DNA of 64,000 bases from Symbiodinium natans. Lineage: Eukaryota; Sar; Dinophyceae; Suessiales; Symbiodiniaceae. The stretch lies in assembly GCA_905221605.1 (NCBI GenBank), contig CAJNDS010000613.1:100001-164000 (forward strand). Direction: 5' to 3'. The notes beneath the pieces were generated by a model that was not told where the DNA came from, searched no databases, and saw only the letters and a program-made list of their open reading frames with translations. Shown in pieces: positions 56,434 through 64,000 of this stretch (positions within the stretch are counted from its first letter, which is position 1; every line of letters starts with the position of its first letter). The position numbers and the translations under genes are program-made.

Positions 56434-56438
56434 ACAGC
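56386..56438. repeat. (GCA)n trinucleotide repeat
   Basis: Thirteen uninterrupted GCA then ACA/GCA mixtures, about 230 bp past the stop of the RCC1-like gene, so possibly 3' UTR (CTG in the transcript). Confidence 0.9.
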
Positions 56439-56671
56439 ACAACGACCGAAGGAGTTGTACTTTGGTTGTGCCCCACTGCTGCCTGATTCGACTGGCTTTC
56501 CAAAGTCGTCTCGGTCTGAGCGTGTGCGCTCTCCCAGTCTGGTCTTTGTCTTCCGAACTTACTTTTTGATGTCGGCCGGCATGTTCTGAAACCATCCATG
56601 CTCCCCTCAGGGTACACCGCCATGACATGGGCCCGCAAACGTGCGCCACGTCTTACAACATCCTCTCTTCA

Positions 56672-59600
56672 TCAGCACATCAGCAACTCCTGCACAGCCT
56701 GCGCACCATCTGCAGGGCCACCCCAAACCACAATAGACCCGTTGGCAAGTATGGCATAAAACACAGAGGCAGCGGCGTGGAGTTCTTGCACATCCTTCAG
56801 CTGGGCTTGCACAGAGCTACTGTCACCTCCATGGGCAGCATCACCCCAGGTAACCACAGTTCCATCACCCAGGAGCGCGGCAAAGGCCTCCCTCGTAGCC
56901 CGCAGCTCCCTCACATCCTAAGCCCAGGAGTAGCCTAGGAATAACAAGGGTGCACTTTTTTGGGCTTTAAGGGGCTGTAAGGGAACCCCAACCCAAAGAA
57001 AAAAAGAGGAAAAAGGGCCTACTCCGGGTCCGAGCCTCTCTGAGATGGTGTTGCACAGAGCTGCTGTCACCCCCACGGGCAGGGTGGCCCCAAGACATAG
57101 CCTGGGCGCCAACCGAACCCTACTTGAAGGTGCAGGGGGATACTTTTTTTGTAGGGCTATAAGCACCCTAAATGTTGTTACAACCATAGCTACCCTACTT
57201 CTGCGTACCCATGAAGCTCCAAGTATCCCATTTCTAGGACGTGAAACCCTAAACCCCAAAACTACTGCTTGCTTAAGAACCCCCAAGAACAAAAATCAAT
57301 AATTCCCTCATTCACCCTGAACCCTAAACCCTACACCCTAACCCCCAAACCCAAGGAACGGAGCCATCTTCAAGTATGGCCGCAAACGCCTCATGGGAAG
57401 AAATGATCTGGCGCACATCCCTGAGTTCGCGCGCAACCTTGAAGGGTTCAGGAGCTGAAGGCCTAAACCCTAAACCCTAAACCGTAAACCCTAAACGGAT
57501 GGCTTTTAAGCAGTCTTGAAGCTTGAGTTTGAGTGTTCAAGGTTTCAGTGCGCTTCAGGGGTGTCTGGTTTAGGGCTTGTTAGGTTCGGGGTTTGAGGGT
57601 CAAAGACTTTGCGGCTTTGAGCTTTGGATTTTGGGTTGAATCCCTTCCCCCTAAATATTAAAGTCCCCACCCCCGTCCGTAGCATTAAGTATTCAGGCAC
57701 CCCATACACCCCAGAACCCAAACGGTTCGGATGTGGGGTAGAGCTTATACAGGATTCTCGGCATGCTGAGAAGCCTTCTTATTGCCGCCGCTGAAGTCGT
57801 CGCCCCAGACCACCACCCTACCATCGCCGCGCAGCGCGGCAAACGCCATGGATGTTGCCCGCACGTCGCGCACGTCCTGCCTATACTCCCCTTAGAACCT
57901 TAGTAAAAATGAATATTCTTAATATTCTCTTGGGTTTTATATAAACAAAATAAGAAATGCAATATTCTTAATACCCTCTTGGGTTGTATATAAACAAAAA
58001 ACTCCCAAGAGGGATATAGCTGCAACTCTGGCTGCACCCAATGGCTGTCCTTGGAGCTTGCTTAAGCATTGCTGGTGGGTGCCTTTGCCGCTCGAAAATG
58101 CATAAAAGCCCGCTGAAACTCTTAACCCCAACATGTCATGTGCATAAACCACCTCAAGAAGGAGACCTGTAACCCCTATAACCTTCGCAAACCTGCAGGC
58201 ACTGCAAACCCAGGCAACCACTGTTAAATGTAGAACCCGCTATAACTCTTCCGAACCCCTCAAGCCCCGAACTCCCCTGAACCCCTACAACCCCTTAAAA
58301 CCTCTCAAAATCTGCAAACCTTGAACCCCTTGACACCCTCCTAGAACTGCCAACCTGTAAACACCAAACCCTACAAAAACCCCCAAAACCCTACATCCCT
58401 GTACGCCCCGAAACAACGGAAAAGAATGCAATGGAAAGAAGTGAATAGGTGAATGAACGAGGAAGCGAAACAAGACCCAGCGAATGAGGGACAGGGGATA
58501 TGAAGAGATAGGGACCAGGCGTCGCCACCGAAGTCGTGCCAGCCCCAGGTAACGACGGAGCCGTCTTCACGACGTGCAGCAAAGGCCGCTTCCGTTGCGG
58601 CGAGCTGCCGCACGCCTACTTTGAAGGATCATGGGTACTTGTCATGGGTACTTGTAAGTAGGGTTATAAGTCTCCGACATAATCAGGTTATAACCATATA
58701 GTTACCCTACTGATATATATCCCGACTTATAAGTAACCATGAACCTCCAGGTAGCAGCAAAGGGCCTATGGGGGGGCGGTTTAGGATTTAGGGCTTCAGG
58801 TTTAGAGCTGTTTCCCCAAAACTGCTACCAACCCTCATGTTACCCCCCACCCTGCACTACAATTTTAGGATAAGGGATGTGGGGATGCTGCGCGATCATT
58901 GTATCCAGGGAACAAACAGGGCAACATGTGTCTTTGCGCAGTGGCATTTGTTACAAAGCAACCCTACCGCCGCAAGAAGGGCGTAGGAGGGTTAAGGCTG
59001 TCACTTAAGGGGTATAGGGAGGGACCCCTGGAAGGGACCCTTAATCTTATTTCCCTATATAACCCCTATATATGTATATATACCTCGTATAGTCCCTACA
59101 TACCTAAGTAACCCCTAAATAACCCCTAAGGCCCTAAGGTCCCTTATAAGGGCCCCTCCTTTAAAAGTCCCTTGATTCACTAGGGTTCTTGTAAGAGACC
59201 GAAGAAGGGAACACTGAGGATCGGGTTCTCCTGGGGCAGGGTTTGAAGGCAGCGCGCGCCTTTCAATTGATCTTGCACGTCGCTGCTATCACCACCATTC
59301 TCATAGTGCCCCCAGGTCACCACAGACCCATCCTTGAGGACGGAAATGGGAGCATCAACCCCTAAATCCCGCAACGAAACCCTAAACCCTTAACCCTTAA
59401 AAGGCCCTATGAAAGCTATTTTGGCCCCCAAGGATCCTGCAGAAGAGCAGCAAAGGCCTGATCGGTAGCCTGGAGCAGCTGCGCGTCGCGCAGCTGATCG
59501 GCGACGGCGCTGCAATCTCCACCGTCGCCCTGATCGCCCCAGGCCACAATGGATCCATCATCACGGATAGCAGCAAAGGCAGAGCTCGTGGCTGCTATTT

Positions 59601-61343
59601 GCTTCACGTCCTGTCTTCGGGTGGTAGGGCTAGCAAGGGCCCTTAAAGTATGTGGGTTCTGAACTTTGGAAAGCTGCAACACGCCATACACACGCCCTAT
59701 CTAGTTAACACCCCTAAACCCTAAACCCTAAACCCTAAACCCTAAACCCTAAACCCTAAACCCTAAACCCTAAACCCTAAACCCTAAACCCTAAACCCTA
59801 AACCCTAAACCCTAAACCCTAAACCCTAAACCCTAAACCCTAAACCCTAAACCCTAAACCCTAAACCCTAAACCCTAAACCCTAAACCCTAAACCCTAAA
59901 CCCTAAACCCAATCCCTTAACCCTAAACTCTATAATACCGTGGACCAACCCGTGAGTCCTTGAGCTGCGCTTGCACATCGCTGCTGTCACCTCCGTTTTT
60001 TAAGCCCCACGTTACGACAGACCCGTCGCCAAGCAGTGCAGCAAAGGCCGTAGATGTGGCCTGCAGATAAACGGGCTCTACATAGAGATACCTTGGCATG
60101 AATATGAGGTTAGTAAAATGGCTCCTCATAGAGGTCACTTTGGCTTGGGTCTAGATATCTGGTCTCCTTATTCAGATACCTTCAGCTCAAGTCCCTGGAC
60201 TTGCCTGCAAGTGCTGAACATTCCGCAACTGCTCGTGCACCTTAGTGTTGGTTAGTAGGGAATTGGGGGGAATCGTCAGGCACCATATATAATCCCTTAA
60301 AGGGTATACAGGGGATATAGGGTCCCTTATTCCCCCAATTCCCTACTCTACAACAGTAAGGCACATGGCTGCTGTCACCGCCGATCCAGGGTATGCCCCA
60401 GGTTGCAACACTGCCATCGCCACGAATTGCCGCAAAAGCGCTGGCGTTGCCTGTCCCAGACTCGAAAAGTTTTGCCTGCGTTCGGTGCCAAGACAGCAAA
60501 TCTCCGGTCCTCGGTCACTGTTAGGGAGCTCCAATTCAGCTTGCCTCAGTTAAGGACACCGCATTCCGTACAGATAAAGAAATAGATGACCCTATGACCT
60601 AAAACCCTAAACCCTACAATAACCTAAAACCCTAAACCCTATATGACCTAAAAACCCTAAACCATGCAACCCAAAACCCTCAACCCTGTAACCTAAAAGC
60701 CCTAACCTATAAACCCTGAACCAGCTCCTCGATCGCAACCCTGAGTCTGCAAACCCGCTTCCGCAACAGTCCTGGTGCCAGCCAGCGTGACTCCGGCAGC
60801 AGTTAGCAACCGGCCCCTTCCTCGTGGACTTAAGGGTTTTAGGGTCTATAGGGTTTAGGGTTTAGGGTGCAGGGTTTCGGGTTTCGGGTCTTAGGGTTTC
60901 AAGAGCTAGGGTGTCAAGAAGGGCTTATGAGGGTTTAGGGTTCAACGCTTTATGGTCCGTACTAACCCTAAATAACCCTAAAGCCTAAACACTAAAACCC
61001 TTGATGCCAGCTTGAGGTTCAACTTGGGATGTTCCTCCTCAGACTAACAGTCCTTAAAATAGATTACAGTACCCCCCCCCCCCTATTTTAATCCTTATTA
61101 CAAGGAGTGTCCGTAAGGGGGAACCTCCCAAAGTTCCCTAAACCCTAAACCCTAAACCCTAAACCCTAAACCCTAAACCCTAAACCCTAAACCCTAAACC
61201 CTAAACCCTAAACCCTAAACTTGCAAGGCTCCGACTTTCAGGGCATCCTTGGCCTGCTGCTGCAGGGCATCAAGAGACGACTCCAAAGGAACCGCCAGGG
61301 ATGAGCTCCGACCACTCAGAAGAGACACTTCGAGATGGATCAT
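56672..61343 (-). CDS. Ubiquitin-like domain + RCC1-like repeat protein
   Basis: Exons on the minus strand: 61343-61221 (ATG; IHLEVSLLSGRSSSLAVPLE, DALQQQAKDALKVGALQ), 60820-60747 (LLTAAGVTLAGTRTVAEAGL), about 60479-60365 (ASAFAAIRGDGSVATWG), 60240-60205, 60060-59959, 59610-59437, 59332-59260, 58615-58524, 57876-57775, 57437-about 57352, about 57100-57039 and 56917-56672 (TGA). The first two form a ubiquitin-like fold. The rest give about eight units of some 50 residues with consensus QLxDVRxLxATxxAFAAxLxDGSVVTWGxxxxGGDSSxVQ, as in RCC1/HERC-type propellers (e.g. TAFAALLGDGSVVTWG, KDGSVVTWGHYENGGDSS). Junctions fit exactly with GC, GA and GT donors. The start codon lies 7 nt after a telomere-like run. 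Such proteins are abundant in Symbiodiniaceae; RCC1 propellers bind chromatin or small GTPases, but the role here is unknown. The junctions 61221/60820 and around 60747-60480 and 57352/57106 remain open. Confidence 0.82.
57121..57225. mobile_element. MITE-like element, family 1
   Basis: Begins TACTTGAAGGTGCAGGGGGA and ends GTACCCATGAAGCTCCAAGT; centre GTTACAACCATAGCTACCC. Lies in an intron of the RCC1-like gene. Confidence 0.55.
57911..58003. repeat. Direct duplication of an AT-rich 48-bp segment
   Basis: AATATTCTTAATATTCTCTT and AATATTCTTAATACCCTCTT start two copies, each followed by GGGTT.TATATAAACAAA. Lies in an RCC1-gene intron. Confidence 0.6.
58617..58754. mobile_element. MITE-like palindromic element, family 1 (forms a splice acceptor)
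   Basis: Arms GATCATGGGTACTTGTAAGT (left) and ACTTATAAGTAACCATGAAC (right) are inverted repeats around a short centre with GGTTATAACC. On the minus strand its end reads CTTCAAAGTAG, whose AG is the acceptor of the exon starting at 58615. Confidence 0.65.
59611..59958 (-). other. GA-AG intron of the RCC1-like gene filled with telomere repeat
   Basis: Flanking exons end QAQLK and resume DVKQIAATSSAFAA, completing one repeat unit. The intron begins GACTCAC and ends ACAG, with AGGAC shared at both ends. Of its 348 nt, 196 are 28 perfect CCCTAAA units on the plus strand. Confidence 0.75.
59712..59907. repeat. (CCCTAAA)28 perfect array
   Basis: Longest perfect telomeric run in the window; inside an RCC1-gene intron. 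Confidence 0.97.
60241..60364 (-). mobile_element. 124-nt intron made almost entirely of an inverted repeat (introner-like)
   Basis: The exons GGDSSH and VHEQLRNVQHLQ join across it in frame (GT-AG). Arms at about 60250-60272 (TTAGTAGGGAATTGGGGGGA) and 60330-60351 (complementary) cover the intron ends, with a further complementary AATCCCTTAA/AGGGTCCCTTA-type core. Structure and position fit an introner or MITE that became an intron. Confidence 0.6.
61021..61134. mobile_element. MITE-like element, family 2
   Basis: Arms AACTTGGGATGTTCCTCCTC and GTAAGGGGGAACCTCCCAAA, with a C-run in the loop. Lies in an intron of the RCC1-like gene. Confidence 0.6.
61138..61218. repeat. CCCTAAA array adjoining the Ubl exon
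   Basis: Eleven or twelve units; the exon ends at 61221 and the intron reads GTTTAGGGTTTAGGG in sense. Confidence 0.95.
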
Positions 61344-61400
61344 TGTTGGGTTTAGGGTTTAGGGTTTAGGGTTTAGGGCTTAGGGCTTAGGGTTTAGGGT
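61341..61400 (-). promoter_or_regulatory. Telomere-like repeat directly upstream of the RCC1-gene start codon
   Basis: On the plus strand TTTAGGG/CTTAGGG units run from about 61348 to 61401. The sense strand reads CCCTAAACCCAACA then ATG. No TATA-like or TTTT-box motif seen. Role as promoter or 5' leader is inference. Confidence 0.3.
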
Positions 61401-62700
61401 TTAATTTCGGGTTGCGCTTAAAAACTGAGACACCCTAACACCCCCCCCGCCCAATTTTCCAAGTGTAAGGTTCGCCGTTTGGGGATAGGGCAGCTTGAAC
61501 TAGCTCCGGATCCCTATCGTGAAATAGGGGAATAATCCTCCGAAGTTTTGGGCCCCCTTGGGATCCCAGCACCCGCCACCCGGAAACCCAACACACAGAA
61601 TTCTTTCGGGGGGACGACCCCTAGACCCTGAACCCTAAAGCCTTCAAGCCTTTGGGGGCGAAGGCCACCAAGTTAAAAGGCAGACCTACCCTATCAGCCT
61701 AAGCCCTCAACCTAAAACTTGCCTTCAAGCCTGGAGGCTGCGTAGGGGTTAGGGTTTAAGGTGTAGGGAACAAAGAAAGCCCAAAACCCCAAACCAAGAC
61801 AAGTTTGAGCCCCGAAACAGTCAGGGCAGGGGCGCCCTGCGTGCGAGACTACACTTCACCACGTGTGTTTACACAGACCCTAAGCAGCACCCTGAACAAC
61901 AAACCCTAAGCCCTAAACCCTTTTTTTGGAGGCTTCGAACTTTCGTGTTTGGGTGGGGTTGGGGGTTTTAGGGTAAAGGGTTTGAGTTTGAGGGTAGTTC
62001 GGCATTCAGGTTTTGGGGTGGTGGTGTGAGGAATCACCCGATCCCTAAACCCTGGAAGGTTTTGGGCTATTTGAAGGCTTGCCCTAGCCGGAAACCAGGC
62101 TTCTCCGCCTGCACACATGATCAGGGTTTAGTAGGGTTAGGGTTTAGGGTTTAAGGTTGAACTCAGAAGACCAGCTTGAGCCCAACAGAGCGGGACGAAA
62201 CGAGCTGCGGGTTTCGGCGGATAGGGGTTTGGGGGCAGACAAGGGTTCAGTGGTTTAGGGTTTAGGGTTTAGGGCTTTTTTTTTTTTGGGGGGGGGGGGG
62301 GGGGGTTTGGAAGCTCAGGGTTCAGGGTTTAGGGGTTTAGAAGCAGGGTCGCACGGATGCTGGTTTGGGGTCTTGAAGTTTCGAACAATCGGTAAACACT
62401 AAACCCTAAACCTTTAGTTTGCGAGAGTTTATTGGGTTTCGGGCCTCAGCCTAATGTGCGACACTTGTTCTAAACTCGCGCCCGATCTAAGGGGCCTTGT
62501 TATTGTAAAGGAATCAACTGCAAAACCTACCTATAAGTGGCCCAGGTTTGCAAGCCCTAGGACCAAAAAACCCCAATCTTACGAGTTCGCCTTTCCCTCG
62601 CAGTATCCAAGTGCTCCTGTGATGCGTGTGCGCGCCGCTGTGAAGGGGCCAGCAGCCGCAATGGGACCTCTGGGCAGATAAACCCCTCACTCTTCAATCC

Positions 62701-62820
62701 CTACAGAAAACTCCAGAAAGTTGGAACATGCTTTAAGGATGATTAGAGCTGGGATTCCCTTTACTGTACCTTTTGCTGTATGGGGATAAGGAGGTTCCAA
62801 CTTTTCGGAGTTTACTGTAG
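62701..62820. mobile_element. Palindromic MITE-like element
   Basis: CTACAGAAAACTCCAGAAAG and CTTTTCGGAGTTTACTGTAG form the ends, with GTTGGAAC/GGTTCCAAC next to them. Confidence 0.6.
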
Positions 62821-63073
62821 CCTCAAAACGCGAGATGCAATACTAGCGTGTAGGGTTAGGAGTGTCGGCTGATTGCCTGAAGAGAATGTGCTTACCGCAT
62901 TCCACCGGTTTAGGATTAGGGTTTAAGGGTTTAGGGTTAAGGGACTATATAGGGTTCAGGGTCTAGGGTTTAGGGCTCACATCATCTCGTTTCGTAGGGC
63001 TCGGGGCTCAGGCTTCAACCCTACCCTAAACCATCAGAACGCCAAGACCTAGTTGAGTAAGCAATGAGGAGGA

Positions 63074-63177
63074 GACTGGGATGTTCACAGTTACTCAAAA
63101 GTAGTACCCCCAAGTAAGGTTAGAACCGTGGTCATCCTTCTTGTAAATCTGTTTATACGAGCCCATGAACCTCCAAG
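63074..63177. mobile_element. MITE-like element, family 1
   Basis: Ends GCCCATGAACCTCCAAGC, with GTTAGAACCGTGGTCATCC in the centre; left arm partly decayed (GGATGTTCACAGTTACTCAA). Confidence 0.45.
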
Positions 63178-64000
63178 CACACAACTGCAATGACCGTTGT
63201 CAGGACTTGTTTTCGAGGGGTTCCTTTGCAAAACCCTAGATGCATGATTCGGGCCTAATGTCTGACCGTGTAAAGTAGAGAACATTCCGAATTCGACCAA
63301 ATTTCGACCCAGGGGCGGTTGCCGTTGCGGAGAAATCGCCCACCAACAGTTCCCAGCGGAGTTGCAACGAACCAGTCTCCCTGTACTCATGACCAGCAGC
63401 AGATTGTCTGGGGCGCGGGGGGGTGGGCGTGGCACCATCACGTGCACCCTGCACTGCGGTGCTTGAACTGCCTTTGCAACGCAGGATTTGCATGGTAATT
63501 CGAGGTCGCATCAAGACTCCAAGCGTGGATGCTGAATCAAGGGAAGCCAGAGCAGGAGCAGCGTGGTGCAACAGAATCGGTCCAGCTGCTGCTTCGGAAC
63601 CCTAAACCCTAAATCCTAAACTCTAAACCTGACTGGGAGCGTCACCAGGGACACCATCACCGCCTGGAGGATGCATGCATATATGCATGCTACCAGGTTC
63701 CCCCCCCCCCCTTTCATGTTGCTCCATTGCACGAGGGATGATAGTGCAGGGCTCTGGGTCAGGGGTTCAGGGATTAGGGTTGAGGGGGAGGGTTTAGGGT
63801 TCAGGGATTTGGGTTTAGAGTCTAGAGGGTTTAGGGATTAGTGGCTAAGGTTCAGGGGTGTTAAGGGATCGGGGAGTAGGGTTTAGGGATTATGGGCTTG
63901 GAAATTGAAGCGGCTGCAGGTCTAGTGGCTGGACTCATGCAGCAATGCACATGCGGCTCACGCCAAAATTTCCTGTAGGGTCCGTTTTGGGGTTTAGGGT

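Larger units (their letters stand above)
53289..56671. other. Region between HMG-CoA synthase and the RCC1-like gene
   Basis: Must hold the N-terminal exons of HMG-CoA synthase, which I could not identify. Minus-strand candidates are near 54355-54282 (SQVLDPNSVSAIPSALLELT) and 53880-53815 (CWRQRPRNKRQKDEDDAP). Also holds telomere repeats, a TTTTAGGG block (55530-55670), an A/AT run (55810-55870) and the GCA repeat. Confidence 0.45.
61402..64000. other. Right-end region without recognised gene
   Basis: Short degenerate telomere-type repeats, a T/G homopolymer (62279-62306), MITE-like elements at 62701 and 63074, and a repeat-poor stretch 63240-63600 that is open on both strands but shows no recognisable domain. 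Confidence 0.5.

Noticed and set aside
56342-56649. Poly-Leu/poly-Cys ORFs
   Set aside because: Caused by the GCA trinucleotide repeat downstream of the RCC1-gene stop; no domain on either side.
1-64000. tRNA, rRNA, CRISPR or bacterial operon features
   Set aside because: No cloverleaf, rRNA core sequence, spaced direct repeats with spacers or ribosome-binding-site pattern was found by eye; the arrays are telomeric tandem repeats.

Overview
The window looks like nuclear DNA of a dinoflagellate, most likely Symbiodiniaceae. Three things point there. (1) Arabidopsis-type telomere repeats (TTTAGGG/CCCTAAA) are scattered in both orientations through almost the whole window. (2) Genes are split into very short exons. 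In 35 junctions I could place by reading frame and protein-family continuity, about 17 introns begin with GC, 9 with GA and only 9 with GT; 33 of 35 acceptors are AG followed by G. (3) The protein families are ones typical of dinoflagellates: Ubl+ankyrin, Ubl+RCC1-like repeats, an SLBP-like RNA-binding domain and a methyltransferase-like family. No bacterial operons, tRNAs, rRNAs or CRISPR arrays were seen.

Most of the real coding capacity is not in long ORFs but in exons of 20-120 nt between blocks of telomere-like repeat. On the minus strand, from right to left, there are three genes. The first (61343 down to 56672) encodes an N-terminal ubiquitin-like domain followed by about eight RCC1-like repeats. 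The second (about 53288 down to 32543) encodes an HMG-CoA synthase that keeps the NACYGG active-site motif; its extreme N-terminus was not located. The third (27403 down to the left edge) encodes a Ubl+ankyrin-repeat protein that runs off the window. Their introns hold hundreds of base pairs of TTTAGGG-type repeat.

The block 4.8-21.8 kb is different: few telomere repeats, and dense plus-strand exons. Gene A (5015-7849) is a methyltransferase-like protein; its eleven proposed exons sum to an exact multiple of three and end at a stop. One or more further genes (8092-21563) start with an SLBP-like exon and include a Lys/Asp repeat exon, several long unknown exons and a basic C-terminus. This whole island lies inside one 17.5-kb intron (21885 to 4409) of the opposite-strand ankyrin gene: the ankyrin exons on either side join in frame through a continuous ankyrin repeat.

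Non-coding structure includes two families of about 95-140-bp palindromic MITE-like elements. One copy supplies the splice acceptor of an RCC1-gene exon, and another inverted repeat makes up nearly all of a 124-nt intron of the same gene, as expected for introner-type elements. Also present are a head-to-head TTTAGGG/CCCTAAA junction, blocks of variant TTTGGGG repeat, simple-sequence tracts and long G/C homopolymers. Splice junctions are inferred by eye; RNA data would settle them.
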